A DNA stretch of 64,000 nucleotides from Fibrobacter succinogenes (GTDB taxonomy: Bacteria; Fibrobacterota; Fibrobacteria; Fibrobacterales; Fibrobacteraceae), in contig CACVQR010000002.1 in assembly GCA_902756345.1 (NCBI GenBank), positions 1 through 64,000 on the forward strand. The letters are read 5' to 3'. Position 1 is the first letter of the stretch. Every line of letters begins with the position of its first letter. This document shows positions 19,174 to 27,486 of the stretch, piece by piece. The notes beneath the pieces are model-generated. The model had not been told where the DNA came from. It saw only the letters and a list, made by a program, of their open reading frames with translations, and ran no database searches. The translations under genes were made by a program, and so were the position numbers.

Positions 19174-20502
19174 ATGAAACGATTGCTCAAATTCATCATA
19201 AAATTTATCGTGGTGCTTGCCGTATTGGCGGGTATCGGGTTTGGGGTGAAAACCTTTTTCTTTGACGCGAAGACTGAAAATGCTGCAGGTCCGCTCGTGA
19301 GCGTGAAGGTTACGCAGACTACGATTTCGACCACCATTTCGGCAACGGGTACGCTTGAACCTGTCGACCAGGTGGAAGTCGGTACGCAGGTTTCGGGCGA
19401 CATTGCGAAAATCAACGTAGACTTCAATTCCAAAGTCAAAAAGGGCCAGGTCATTGCCGAACTGGACAAGTCCAAGCTCAAGGCCACGCTCACGCAGGCC
19501 GAAATCGCCTACAAGTCGGCCGAAAACGATTTTAAGTTCAAGGAATCGACCTACAACCGCGTCAAGAAGCTTTCTGAAAGCAATTCCGCGAGCGCCGTAG
19601 AACTCGAAACCGCCGAATACAACATGAATTCGGCAAAGCTCGCCGTAGAACGCAGCCAAAATGAAGTCAACCAGGCGCGCCTCAACTTGAGCTACGCCAC
19701 CATCAAGAGCCCCATCGACGGCGTGGTTTTAAAGCGTGCGGTAGAAGTCGGCCAGACGGTGGCCGCCTCCATGAGCACTCCTACTTTGTTCGTAATCGCA
19801 AAGGACTTGAGCCAAATGAAGGTCATGGCCGATGTCGACGAAGCCGATATCGGTCAGGTCAAGCAAGGCCAGAGGGTAACCTTTACGGTCGATGCCTTCC
19901 AGAACGATACATTTAACGGAACGGTGCAAGAAGTCCGCCTGAATCCGACGACCACGAGCAACGTGGTGACATACACCGTCGTGATTACCGCCGAAAACCC
20001 GGAACAGAAACTGCTCCCGGGCATGACCGCGACCTGCACCATTGTGACCCAAGAAATCTCCGATGCCATCGCGATCCCGGTGAAGGCCCTCAAGTTTACG
20101 CCTGCCGACGGTACCCCGATGGCAGAACCGCCCAAGGGCATGCGCCCACCGCACGGCGAATCCGGCGACTCCACCTCCGGCGATTTTACTGCCGGCAATT
20201 TCCCGAAAGGCGATTTCAAAAAGGGCAATTTCCCGCCCCCCGGCAGTTTCCCCAAGTCTTTCAAGAAACGTGCTGACGGCAAAAAGCCGAGCGGCAACCT
20301 GGTGTGGGTAAACATCGACGGCAAGGCCGCCCCTCGCCGTGTCAAGACAGGCATCAGCGACGGCGTGAACATCCAGATTCTCAAGGGGCTTTCCGTGGGC
20401 GATTCCGTGGTCGTAAGCCAAGAAACGGTGACTGCCACCAAGGAAAAATCCTCTGCCAGCAGCCCTTTCATGCCCACTCCACCGGGTAAAAAGAAAAAGT
20501 AA
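19174..20502 (+). CDS. RND/MacA-type efflux periplasmic adaptor subunit
   Basis: A 442-residue HlyD-family membrane-fusion protein. It has an N-terminal membrane anchor (FIIKFIVVLAVLAGIGFGV), half-lipoyl motifs (VGTQVSGDIAKINVDFNSKV; SYATIKSPIDGVVLKRAVEV), a coiled-coil hairpin between them (about 85-170) and a beta-barrel domain (MKVMADVDEADIGQVKQGQR). In the family it bridges an inner-membrane pump such as MacB to an outer-membrane channel. Neither partner gene is in this window. An unusual insertion at about 320-365 consists of GDF/GNF-type repeats (SGDFTAGNFPKGDFKKGNFP) and is rich in Gly, Pro, Phe and Lys. The C-terminus is basic (PGKKKK). The gene stands alone, divergent from the CDF exporter, so a shared role in metal or drug export is possible but only inferred. 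Confidence 0.9.
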   Translation: MKRLLKFIIKFIVVLAVLAGIGFGVKTFFFDAKTENAAGPLVSVKVTQTTISTTISATGTLEPVDQVEVGTQVSGDIAKINVDFNSKVKKGQVIAELDKSKLKATLTQAEIAYKSAENDFKFKESTYNRVKKLSESNSASAVELETAEYNMNSAKLAVERSQNEVNQARLNLSYATIKSPIDGVVLKRAVEVGQTVAASMSTPTLFVIAKDLSQMKVMADVDEADIGQVKQGQRVTFTVDAFQNDTFNGTVQEVRLNPTTTSNVVTYTVVITAENPEQKLLPGMTATCTIVTQEISDAIAIPVKALKFTPADGTPMAEPPKGMRPPHGESGDSTSGDFTAGNFPKGDFKKGNFPPPGSFPKSFKKRADGKKPSGNLVWVNIDGKAAPRRVKTGISDGVNIQILKGLSVGDSVVVSQETVTATKEKSSASSPFMPTPPGKKKK

Positions 20503-20534
20503 ACGCAAACTTTAACCGGGATACTCGTCAAATA

Positions 20535-20563
20535 TTGACTTGTATCCCTGTTTTTACTAAATT
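20535..20563 (+). promoter_or_regulatory. sigma70-type promoter of the yceD-rpmF-plsX group
   Basis: TTGACT (20535-20540) and TAAATT (20558-20563) are 17 bases apart. The -10 lies nine bases before the TTG start of yceD, so the expected transcript would begin within about three bases of the start codon. Confidence 0.7.
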
Positions 20564-20572
20564 TGGGCTACT

Positions 20573-21088
20573 TTGAGATTAGATATCGCACAAAAACTTA
20601 CTGATTCCGAAGACCGCCGGGTGGTCTGGTGCCGTACCGATGCCCCCGAAATCTTCGACGAACTGCACCTCAAGGGCGATCTGGTAGCCGAGGTGCTGGT
20701 AAGCCCCGAAGGCGAAAGCAAGTGTCTTGTGACTGGATCTATCTCCGGAGTGCAAACTCTGACCTGCTCCCGTACCTTGGAACCGTTCGACCGCCCCTTT
20801 TCGACCGAAATCGTGGCAGAAATAACGCGCACCGGGGTTTCGCAACAGGAACTCGATGAAGACGATGTAGACGTCTTTGCCTACCGAATTCCCCAGGGGC
20901 AGAACTTCGTGGACCTTTCCGAGTGCGTCCGACAGCTGGTTATTCTACAAGAACCGCAAGCGCCCGTGAAAAATCCTGACGAAGATTTTATCTTTGTAAC
21001 AAACAAACCCGCCGACGAGGAGCCTCAAACCGACCCTCGTTGGGACAAACTCAAGGCTCTTAAGAGCAAAATGGAAAATAGGAGTTAA
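20573..21088 (+). CDS. yceD: YceD (DUF177) family protein
   Basis: A protein of 171 residues matching the YceD/DUF177 family: ELHLKGDLVAEVLVSPEGES, CLVTGSISGVQTLTCSRTLE with the conserved cysteine, and a C-terminal acidic stretch before PRWDKLKALK. The family almost always lies upstream of rpmF and plsX, as here, and is thought to help link ribosome or RNA metabolism to fatty-acid synthesis; its exact role is not settled. The start is a TTG at 20573 directly behind a strong promoter, implying a nearly leaderless message with no Shine-Dalgarno site. The gene ends two bases before rpmF, with AGGAG-like sequence near its stop serving rpmF. Confidence 0.88.
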   Translation: MRLDIAQKLTDSEDRRVVWCRTDAPEIFDELHLKGDLVAEVLVSPEGESKCLVTGSISGVQTLTCSRTLEPFDRPFSTEIVAEITRTGVSQQELDEDDVDVFAYRIPQGQNFVDLSECVRQLVILQEPQAPVKNPDEDFIFVTNKPADEEPQTDPRWDKLKALKSKMENRS

Positions 21089-21090
21089 AA

Positions 21091-21262
21091 ATGGCAGTAC
21101 CTAAAAGAAAAACCTCGACCGCCCGTCGTGACAAGCGCCGCACCCACTGGAAGATGGAAGTGCGATCATTGCGGTTCCGTGAAGCGCCCGCACCGTGTGT
21201 GCCCGGTTTGCGGCTACTACAATGGTGTCGAAGTGATCAACATGAAGGATGCCGAAGCCTAA
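21091..21262 (+). pseudogene. rpmF: 50S ribosomal protein L32, reading frame broken
   Basis: The first 24 codons read MAVPKRKTSTARRDKRRTHW-KMEV, a normal L32 start. The second half, CDHCGSVKRPHRVCPVCGYY through NGVEVINMKDAEA and TAA at 21260-21262, is an equally normal L32 end with both zinc-ribbon cysteine pairs, but it is in another frame. The switch is at about 21160, at GATGGAAGTGCGATCATTGC. Compared with typical L32 proteins about four or five residues between KME and CDHC are missing, so this looks like a small deletion (not a multiple of three) rather than a point change. As written, the open frame runs to 21279 and lacks the zinc ribbon. Position between yceD and plsX confirms identity. 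Sequencing or assembly error, or a true mutation with another L32 copy elsewhere, are both possible. Confidence 0.85.
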
Positions 21263-21297
21263 TTTGGCGTTGCAATTGAATTTGCAAGGAGATGTGC

Positions 21298-22281
21298 ATG
21301 GTTAAAGTTGCTCTTGATGCTCTTGGTGGCGATTTCGCCCCGGACGTAGTGATTGAAGGTGCGGTTAACGCCGTCAACAAGAATGCCAACCTTCACGTGG
21401 TTCTGTGCGGACCGGAGGCCGAGGTCAAGGCTAAGCTCCAAAAGCTTGGCTATGCTGGCAACGGTATTTCCGTGGTCGATGCACCGGACCCTGTGGCCAT
21501 GGACGAACACCCTGTACAGGTCCTCAAGACAAAGCCCCATTCTGGCCTGGTGACTTGCGTTGCCTTGCAGAAGAAGGGCATGGTAGATGCCTCCGTGAGT
21601 GCCGGTAACTCCGGCGCCATGATGGCCAGCTGCCTCATGCTCTTGGGCCGTACTACAGACAAATTCAGCCGTCCGCCTATCGGTTGCGTGATTCCGACTG
21701 CTGACCGCCCGATCATCTTGGTCGATGCAGGTGCTAACGTCGATGAACGCGCTGCTACTCTGGTGGATTTCGCCATTGCCGGTTCTGCCTTCGCCGAGAC
21801 CTACTTCGGTTACGAAAACCCGAAGGTTGGTTTGTTGAATATGGGCGAAGAAGAACACAAGGGCCCGGCCGTGCTGCAGGAAGCTCACCAGCTTCTGAAG
21901 TCCGCTCCGGTAAACTTTATCGGTAACATCGAAGGCGAAACCCTTATCGAAGGTGTCGCCGACGTAGTCGTGACTTCTGGCTTTACGGGTAACGTGGTTC
22001 TGAAGATGCTCGAAGGCTTCTACGAACTGCACAAGAAGATGTTCGGTGTTATCGATACCCCGAACGGTCGCCGCTTCGACGAAATGTGGGACTACCGCAT
22101 GACGGGTGGCGCTCTTCTCCTCGGCTTGAATGGTACGGGCATTATCGCTCATGGCCGCTCCGATGCTCTCGCAATCGAAAAGGCTGTCGAAGTCGCTGCC
22201 AAGTATGCCGAAAAGGGTGTGTCCAAGAATGTGAATGAACGACTGCTCGCAATCAAGGACGATTCCTCCGAAGCAAAGTAA
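21298..22281 (+). CDS. plsX: phosphate acyltransferase PlsX
   Basis: This 327-residue protein starts VKVALDALGGDFAPDVVIEG, the family hallmark (usually DAMGGD), followed by SVSAGNSGAMMASCLMLLGR, LVDAGANVDERAATLVDFAI and VADVVVTSGFTGNVVLKMLE. PlsX converts acyl-ACP to acyl-phosphate in the first step of phosphatidic acid synthesis by the PlsX-PlsY route, at the inner face of the membrane. I chose the second ATG (21298) because AAGGAG lies six bases upstream; the first ATG (21292) would overlap it. It belongs to the yceD-rpmF-plsX group. In many bacteria fabH and fabD follow; here a terminator, a repeat element and a cellulase gene intervene. Confidence 0.95.
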   Translation: MVKVALDALGGDFAPDVVIEGAVNAVNKNANLHVVLCGPEAEVKAKLQKLGYAGNGISVVDAPDPVAMDEHPVQVLKTKPHSGLVTCVALQKKGMVDASVSAGNSGAMMASCLMLLGRTTDKFSRPPIGCVIPTADRPIILVDAGANVDERAATLVDFAIAGSAFAETYFGYENPKVGLLNMGEEEHKGPAVLQEAHQLLKSAPVNFIGNIEGETLIEGVADVVVTSGFTGNVVLKMLEGFYELHKKMFGVIDTPNGRRFDEMWDYRMTGGALLLGLNGTGIIAHGRSDALAIEKAVEVAAKYAEKGVSKNVNERLLAIKDDSSEAK

Positions 22282-22304
22282 CGCTAATTTGTGCGAAAAT
22301 TTTG

Positions 22305-22338
22305 AACAGAGCCTGCCTCGCGCGGGCTCTGTTTTTTT
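22305..22338 (+). terminator. intrinsic terminator after plsX
   Basis: AACAGAGCC-TGCCTCGCGCG-GGCTCTGTT followed by a run of T: a strong stem-loop 24 bases past the plsX stop codon, closing the yceD-rpmF-plsX transcript. Confidence 0.9.
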
Positions 22339-22381
22339 TATGGGGCTGCTCGACCCCACTCCCAATCGCTTGCAGACAGAA

Positions 22382-22504
22382 TGTCTTCCCGCACGTAGAT
22401 GCGGGATCTCCTCTTGTAGCATGAAAAAAGAACACATGCAGTAAGAAATACAAGTGCTCTGGAAAGCCGTAAAAGGAGATCCCGGGTCAGAGCCCGGGAA
22501 GACA
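22382..22504. repeat. dispersed palindromic element, complete copy with inverted ends
   Basis: A 123-bp element with inverted ends: TGTCTTCCCGCACGTAGATG at the left and GGTCAGAGCCCGGGAAGACA at the right. Inner parts are GGATCTCCTC and GGAAAGCCGTAAAAGGAGAT. It sits between the plsX terminator and the GH9 gene. The half-element at 25049-25145 on the other side of GH9 is its inverted counterpart. Confidence 0.8.
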
Positions 22505-22597
22505 GCGGGCGGCGTGCAGGAAGACAAGAATTGCTCAAGTCCTCAGCAGACTTTTGTTATATTACGTATTACAGAGAACAAAAGAGAGGAGAAACAC

Positions 22598-25045
22598 ATG
22601 CGTTTAGCATCCATTATTCCGTTTATAGCGGTGGGCGCGTTTGCCGCCGACACCCCGTACGACCTGATCCGCCCGGTTTACCCGATGGAATGGAGCACCG
22701 CAGCCGTAGAAGATGGCGGAACGGTCTACGACTTTGCCAATTTCACCGTAAACGAAAAGGATACTGTGGTCGGTACCCCGAAGTCCGGAGCAAAGCCCGC
22801 AGATTTCAAGGCCAACGCCTACATCGCAGACACCTTGAACCAGGCTTACATCGATGCCTTGAGCCTCAGTGTCAGCAATATCCGCGTGAACCAGGCCGGT
22901 TACTTGCCGGACGACCCTGAAAAGCAGTTCTACTATGTTTCGGATAAATGCGAATCAGCGACCTATTCCGTTGTGGACTTAGAAGGTGAAGAAGTTGCCG
23001 CGGGAGGCAAGTTCTCGGCTTTCGGGAAAATTGACCAAACCGTCAGAGTGGTAAAGGCGTATGTCAATTCTCTTGACAAGCGTTACACGGTGGAAAAGAC
23101 CGCTCCTGAAGCCAAGGTATGCGCAGGCAAACTGGCCGAACTTGCAGCGCTCCCCACAGATAAGCGCCTCCGCATCAAGGTGGGTAAGGAATATTCCTCG
23201 ACATTCATCGTGAGCGACAAGGTCTATTCCATGGTGCGCGACGCGAACCTCAAGTTCTTTGGCGTGCAGCGCAGTGGTGATTCGGAGTCTTGGTTCCATG
23301 GGCCGAGCCATGTACACGACTCCATTCCCGGTGGCTGGTACGATGCAGGTGACTTCTTGAAGATGGCTCCGACGATGGGCTATACCTTCTTGGTGCTTTC
23401 GGTACTTTCGGCAGTCCATCCGGAACGCGACGAAGACCATTACGCCTTTAACCATAACGAAATCGTAAAGACGGACGGCATTCCGGACATGCTGCGCGAA
23501 GCGCGCCATGGTGCAGAATTTTACCTGCGTTCTTATGAGTACGCCAAGGGCGAAATCAAGGATATGATTGTAAACATTGGCGATGCTGAGGATCACAATT
23601 ATTGGAATCGTGCGGACAGCATGGAATCGATGAACCCGGTGCCTCCAAGACCGGTTATGCACGGCATTGGCCCCGGCATGTCGGCGCAGGTTGCAGCAGG
23701 CCTTGCTTTGTTGAGTGTGCGTTATGCAACGTATGATAAACCCTTTGCGGATAGTTGCCTTAAGGTGGCTGAAAAACTGTATGCCTATGCCAAGGAACAC
23801 TTTGGTGAAGGGGAAGTTTGTGTCGATGGTCTTTATTCCTGCAGCAATCCATCGAAATATGTCGATGTTCTTGCGATGGCGGCTATCGCGCTCCATTATG
23901 CGACCTACGAAAAATCAAAGAAGATGGATTACCTGAACGATGCTGCCGAAGACAAGACGATTAACGACAATGAGCGTGCCAAGTATGGTTTTGAGTATTT
24001 CTCTGCGGGTTGGTTGGGCGCTGATCGTGGCTTTACTTCAGGCGGCTGGACTTCAGATTATGACAATCGCTTTGCAATAACATTGTATGCCTTCTACAAG
24101 TTGCTTTTGGCAGACGAGGAAACCGCTGCAAAATATGGCATTAAGGATTCTGTGAGAATCGATTATACTAAAAGATTGGTGAATTCTCTTGTAAGAAGTG
24201 TGAGTGATGATTTAGGAAACGGTGATGATGAACATGTGGATTTGCCTGGGAGTCATTATGTGTTCTATTATGATAAGCCATGGTTTGTAACACATCATTT
24301 TGATTGGCACCCGAATCGTTATGAAACTGGCACGATTTTAAATTTGCTTATTTATGCAGAAGTTGCAAAATCTGCTGAGATCCGTCAGCTTGCCATAAAC
24401 AAGATGAATTACATTCTGGGTGCAAACCAGTGGGATATCTGCTTTATGACGGGTGTGGGCGACAAGAATGAAGCGCATGTCCACAACCGTACGGCAAACC
24501 CGGAAGGTTGGAATGGAATGACTGTTGATGAATATCTTAACTATAAAGATTTTTTGGCGTCGTATAGCTACAGGCCACCGGTTGGAGCTCTTATGGGTGG
24601 CTCGATGACGGATTCTTTGATTTCTGACTGGGTAATATTTACTGCAACAGAAACTTACATAGACGCCAACGCGTCGTTCCTTGTGGCAAACGTACTTCTT
24701 TCTCCGGAAAAATCTGCTGCAGACACGTCCAAGAAAGATACCACCAAGGCCGACTCTACGAAGGAAGCGATTGTCGAAATTGCGAAAATTGGCGATGCCC
24801 GTCTGGCTGTCGTGAACAACGGTGTGACCCTGGATGTGAACTACACGCTCCCCACGGAACAGAACGTAAAGATTTCGCTGGTGTCTGTGAAGGGCAAGGT
24901 CCAGAAACTTTATGCACCGGGCCGTGAATCCGCTGGCAGCCATGCATTGCAGTGGAATGTGGAATCAATCCCCGCTGGTGCGTACATCGTGAACTACTCC
25001 GCCGGCAGCTTCCGTCAGCACAAACTGGTGACAATTACCCGCTAA
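22598..25045 (+). CDS. secreted GH9 cellulase (endoglucanase), 815 aa
   Basis: A signal peptide (IIPFIAVGAFAADTPY) precedes a CelD-type Ig-like domain (SNIRVNQAGYLPDDPEKQFY). The GH9 catalytic domain (about 215-715) has GGWYDAGDFLK with the base/nucleophile-activating aspartates, GVGDKNEAHVHNRTANPEG, YSYRPPVGALMGG and ATETYIDANASF with the proton-donor glutamate. It hydrolyses beta-1,4-glucan. After a Lys/Asp/Thr linker, the C-terminus (LQWNVESIPAGAYIVNYSAG, then RQHKLVTITR) resembles a type IX secretion tail. The start at 22598 is set by GAGAGGAG. The N-terminus is clearly paralogous to the 2152-aa GH9 at 36.9 kb (TPYDLIRPV.P..W; DTLNQAY.DA). The 3' part of the catalytic region (about 23.95-24.70 kb) is visibly more AT-rich than the ends. 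The gene interrupts the usual plsX-fab order and is flanked by repeat elements. Confidence 0.93.
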   Translation: MRLASIIPFIAVGAFAADTPYDLIRPVYPMEWSTAAVEDGGTVYDFANFTVNEKDTVVGTPKSGAKPADFKANAYIADTLNQAYIDALSLSVSNIRVNQAGYLPDDPEKQFYYVSDKCESATYSVVDLEGEEVAAGGKFSAFGKIDQTVRVVKAYVNSLDKRYTVEKTAPEAKVCAGKLAELAALPTDKRLRIKVGKEYSSTFIVSDKVYSMVRDANLKFFGVQRSGDSESWFHGPSHVHDSIPGGWYDAGDFLKMAPTMGYTFLVLSVLSAVHPERDEDHYAFNHNEIVKTDGIPDMLREARHGAEFYLRSYEYAKGEIKDMIVNIGDAEDHNYWNRADSMESMNPVPPRPVMHGIGPGMSAQVAAGLALLSVRYATYDKPFADSCLKVAEKLYAYAKEHFGEGEVCVDGLYSCSNPSKYVDVLAMAAIALHYATYEKSKKMDYLNDAAEDKTINDNERAKYGFEYFSAGWLGADRGFTSGGWTSDYDNRFAITLYAFYKLLLADEETAAKYGIKDSVRIDYTKRLVNSLVRSVSDDLGNGDDEHVDLPGSHYVFYYDKPWFVTHHFDWHPNRYETGTILNLLIYAEVAKSAEIRQLAINKMNYILGANQWDICFMTGVGDKNEAHVHNRTANPEGWNGMTVDEYLNYKDFLASYSYRPPVGALMGGSMTDSLISDWVIFTATETYIDANASFLVANVLLSPEKSAADTSKKDTTKADSTKEAIVEIAKIGDARLAVVNNGVTLDVNYTLPTEQNVKISLVSVKGKVQKLYAPGRESAGSHALQWNVESIPAGAYIVNYSAGSFRQHKLVTITR

Positions 25046-25048
25046 AAT

Positions 25049-25145
25049 GTCTTCCCGGCCGAAGAGCGGGTTAGTGGGCACTTGCAATTTATTGCTTATG
25101 TGCCCACAATCCTCGGAACGGGGAGATCTCCTTTTACGGCTTTCC
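25049..25145. repeat. dispersed palindromic element, half copy after GH9
   Basis: Starts TGTCTTCCCGGCCGAAGAGC three bases after the GH9 stop and ends GGAGATCTCCTTTTACGGCT-TTCC, the reverse complement of the inner end of the element at 22382-22504. A GTGGGCAC...GTGCCCAC hairpin occupies the middle (about 25073-25105). Confidence 0.75.
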
Positions 25146-25146
25146 A

Positions 25147-25180
25147 AAGCGCTTGCAATTTTTATTGCAAGTGCTTCTTT
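25147..25180 (+). terminator. hairpin terminator after GH9
   Basis: AAGCGCTTGCAAT-TTTT-ATTGCAAGTGCTT followed by CTTT: a 13-bp stem with one G-T pair at the end of the repeat element, likely ending GH9 transcription. The rest of 25181-25352 holds the fabD leader, with a TAAATT -10 candidate at 25300 and a GCGG-TCTAG-CCGC hairpin near 25325. Confidence 0.65.
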
Positions 25181-25352
25181 CGTTTGGGGAGGGGCTTTGG
25201 CGGGGGAGATGTTTTGTTATAAAATTATGTCAAAACTCTTTCATTTACAATTTCTTGTATACAGGGGCAGGCGGTCCGATGACGCCGGCCCTTATTTTCT
25301 AAATTGTAGTGCGAAACAAAAAATGCGGTCTAGCCGCAGAGGTATATATATA

Positions 25353-26270
25353 ATGTCTAAGACGATTCTTCTTTTCCCCGGCCAGGGTGCCCAGTACGTG
25401 GGCATGGGCCAGACGCTCGCTTCTACTTTTGAACCGGCCAAGAAGCTCATGATGCAGGCCGACGAAATTCTCGGTTTCTCGCTTTCCAAGCTCATGGCCG
25501 AAGGTCCCGAAGACGTTCTGAAGAGCACCGACAACACCCAGCCGGCTTTGTTTACCGTGTCTGCCATGGTGATGGAACTCCTCAAGTCCGAAGGTTTTGC
25601 CTTTGATTACGTGGCGGGCCACTCCCTCGGCGAATACTCCGCCATTTACGCTGCCGGCGGTTTCAGCTTCGAAGACGGCCTGCGCCTGGTGCGTACCCGT
25701 GGCGAACTTATGGCTAGCGCCGGTTCCAAGAATCCGGGTGCCATGGCCGCTATCATGGGCCAGGACGAAGCCAAGATTCTTGAACTTTGCGAAGCCGTGA
25801 AGGCCGAAGGTGTCGTGGTTCCGGCAAACATCAACTGCCCGGGCCAGATCGTGGTGTCCGGTGCGGTCGCCGGCGTGAACAAGCTGGTCGAAAACTGCGC
25901 TGCTGCAGGCATCAAGGCCATTCCGCTCGCCGTTTCTGGCGCCTTCCACAGCCCGCTCATGCAGTTCGCTCAGGCAGGCCTTGCCGAAGCGATTGCCAAG
26001 ACCAAGTTCAACGATGTCGAAAAGCCGGTCATTGCCAACGTGATTGCCGAACCGGTCACGAAGGGTTCCGAAATCGCCGACCTCCTGGTGCGCCAACTGG
26101 TGTCTCCGGTCCGCTGGAACGATTGCATGAACAAGGCCATGTCCTTGGGCGTGACGCAGGGTGTCGAAGTGGGTTCCGGCAAGGTGCTCATGGGCCTCAT
26201 GCGCAAGATCAGCCGCGACGTGAAGGTCACTCCGGTCGAAACAATCGAGGCTTTTGAGGCACTTAAATAA
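25353..26270 (+). CDS. fabD: malonyl-CoA:ACP transacylase FabD
   Basis: A 305-residue protein beginning ILLFPGQGAQYVGMGQTL, with the nucleophile motif GHSLGE (Ser91), an arginine region (RLVRTRGELM) and the histidine in AVSGAFHSPLM. It transfers malonyl from CoA to ACP, the first committed step of fatty-acid elongation, in the cytoplasm. The start at 25353 gives the standard family N-terminus; a long in-frame extension upstream would translate the repeat element and is rejected. fabG and acpP follow in the same direction, with a heptamer array between fabD and fabG. Confidence 0.96.
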   Translation: MSKTILLFPGQGAQYVGMGQTLASTFEPAKKLMMQADEILGFSLSKLMAEGPEDVLKSTDNTQPALFTVSAMVMELLKSEGFAFDYVAGHSLGEYSAIYAAGGFSFEDGLRLVRTRGELMASAGSKNPGAMAAIMGQDEAKILELCEAVKAEGVVVPANINCPGQIVVSGAVAGVNKLVENCAAAGIKAIPLAVSGAFHSPLMQFAQAGLAEAIAKTKFNDVEKPVIANVIAEPVTKGSEIADLLVRQLVSPVRWNDCMNKAMSLGVTQGVEVGSGKVLMGLMRKISRDVKVTPVETIEAFEALK

Positions 26271-26272
26271 AT

Positions 26273-26405
26273 AGTAGACAGTAGGAAGTAGACGGTAGAC
26301 AGTGAATGTTTCCAACTTCCAACTTCCAACTTCCAACTTCCAACTTCCTACTTCCTACTTCCTACTTCCTACTTCCTACTTCCTACTTCCTACTTCCTAC
26401 TTCTA
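26273..26405. repeat. heptamer array B1 (CTTCCAA/CTTCCTA units with inverted left arm) between fabD and fabG
   Basis: Left arm AGTAGACAGTAGGAAGTAGA to 26304, then from 26309 about 14 units: first CTTCCAA, then CTTCCTA repeated to 26405. Left and right arms are partly complementary (TAGGAAG against CTTCCTA), so the RNA could fold into one long hairpin. It begins three bases after the fabD stop codon and ends 17 bases before the fabG ATG. Confidence 0.92.
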
Positions 26406-26422
26406 ACTAAGAGGAACACTCT

Positions 26423-27163
26423 ATGGGTAAACTTACTGGTAAAAAGGCAATCGTGACGGGCGCTTCCCGCGGTATCGGTCTTGCCATTGCAACCAAGCTC
26501 GCCAGCGAAGGTGCTGACGTCGCTATCCTTTCCACCTCGGTCAAGGAAGAATTGGCCGCCAAACTTTCCGCCGAACTTGGGGTGCAGGTCAAGAGCTATG
26601 CTTGCAACGTGGCCGACTCCGAAACGGTGCAGAACGTGTTCAAGCAGATCATTGCTGACATGGGCACGGTCGACATTTTGGTGAACAACGCCGGTATTAC
26701 CCGCGATGGCCTGCTGATGCGCATGAAGGACGAAGACTTCGACGCCGTGATCGCCACGAACCTGCGTTCCGTGTTCCTTTGCACCCGCGCTGTCGCCCGC
26801 ACCATGATGGGCAAGCGTACCGGCCGCATCATTAACATTTCGAGCATTAACGCCCTGCACGGCCAGGCCGGTCAGGCCAATTACGCCGCTGCCAAGGCAG
26901 GCATTATCGGTATGACCCGCTCCAATGCCATGGAATTTGCCTCTCGCGGCATTACCGTGAACGCCATTGCCCCCGGTTTTATCGGTACCGACATGACCGC
27001 TGCCATGGATGAGGCTACCAAGGAAAAGTATGCCGCCCAGATTCCGCTCGGCCGTATCGGAAAACCCGAAGATATTGCCAATGCAGTCGCATTTTTGGCA
27101 TCGGACGACGCCTGCTACATCACCGGCCAGATTCTTGGCGTCGATGGTGGGTTGAACGCCTAG
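26423..27163 (+). CDS. fabG: 3-oxoacyl-ACP reductase FabG
   Basis: This 246-residue short-chain dehydrogenase has the nucleotide-binding motif TGASRGIG (12-19), NNAG (88-91) and a catalytic triad S141, Y154, K158 in SSINALHGQAGQANYAAAKA. The C-terminus YITGQILGVDGGLNA is typical for FabG. It reduces 3-oxoacyl-ACP with NADPH in fatty-acid elongation. AGAGGA upstream fits the ATG at 26423. It lies between fabD and acpP; its last codons contain the -35 box of the acpP promoter. Confidence 0.97.
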   Translation: MGKLTGKKAIVTGASRGIGLAIATKLASEGADVAILSTSVKEELAAKLSAELGVQVKSYACNVADSETVQNVFKQIIADMGTVDILVNNAGITRDGLLMRMKDEDFDAVIATNLRSVFLCTRAVARTMMGKRTGRIINISSINALHGQAGQANYAAAKAGIIGMTRSNAMEFASRGITVNAIAPGFIGTDMTAAMDEATKEKYAAQIPLGRIGKPEDIANAVAFLASDDACYITGQILGVDGGLNA

Positions 27164-27180
27164 GCATTTTTTACTAAATT
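27152..27180 (+). promoter_or_regulatory. sigma70-type promoter of acpP inside the end of fabG
   Basis: TTGAAC (27152-27157) and TAAATT (27175-27180) are 17 bases apart. The -35 box lies in the final fabG codons. It would give acpP extra transcription and a leader of about 28 bases containing the GGAG ribosome binding site. Confidence 0.75.
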
Positions 27181-27214
27181 TGAACTCAAACAATCAATCC
27201 AAATGGAGATTACA

Positions 27215-27454
27215 ATGAACGAAGAAATTTTCAAGAAGGTCACCGCTGTTATCGTTGACAAGCTCGGCGTTAAGGCTGAAGATGTGAAGCCGGAATCCGA
27301 ATTCGGTAACGACCTCGGTGCCGACTCTCTCGACCGCGTGGAACTCGTGATGGCCCTCGAAGACGAATTCGAAGTCGAAATCCTTGATTCTGACGCCGAA
27401 AAGTTCCAGAAGGTTGCTGACGTGGTCGCCTTCATCGAAGCTAAGAAGGCTTAA
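27215..27454 (+). CDS. acpP: acyl carrier protein
   Basis: A 79-residue acidic protein with the phosphopantetheine site [18 protein letters not shown] (Ser38). It carries growing acyl chains for the fab and PlsX enzymes encoded nearby. The ATG at 27215 is preceded by TGGAG; an upstream in-frame ATG (27203) overlaps that site and would add only MEIT. It has its own promoter and terminator, consistent with the high expression normal for ACP. Confidence 0.97.
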   Translation: MNEEIFKKVTAVIVDKLGVKAEDVKPESEFGNDLGADSLDRVELVMALEDEFEVEILDSDAEKFQKVADVVAFIEAKKA

Positions 27455-27486
27455 TTTATTAGCCTCTTTCGATAAGAAACTAGACT

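Noticed and set aside
21150-21170. Programmed ribosomal frameshift in rpmF
   Set aside because: No slippery heptamer or downstream structure is seen, and several residues are missing compared with the family; a deletion or sequence error is simpler.
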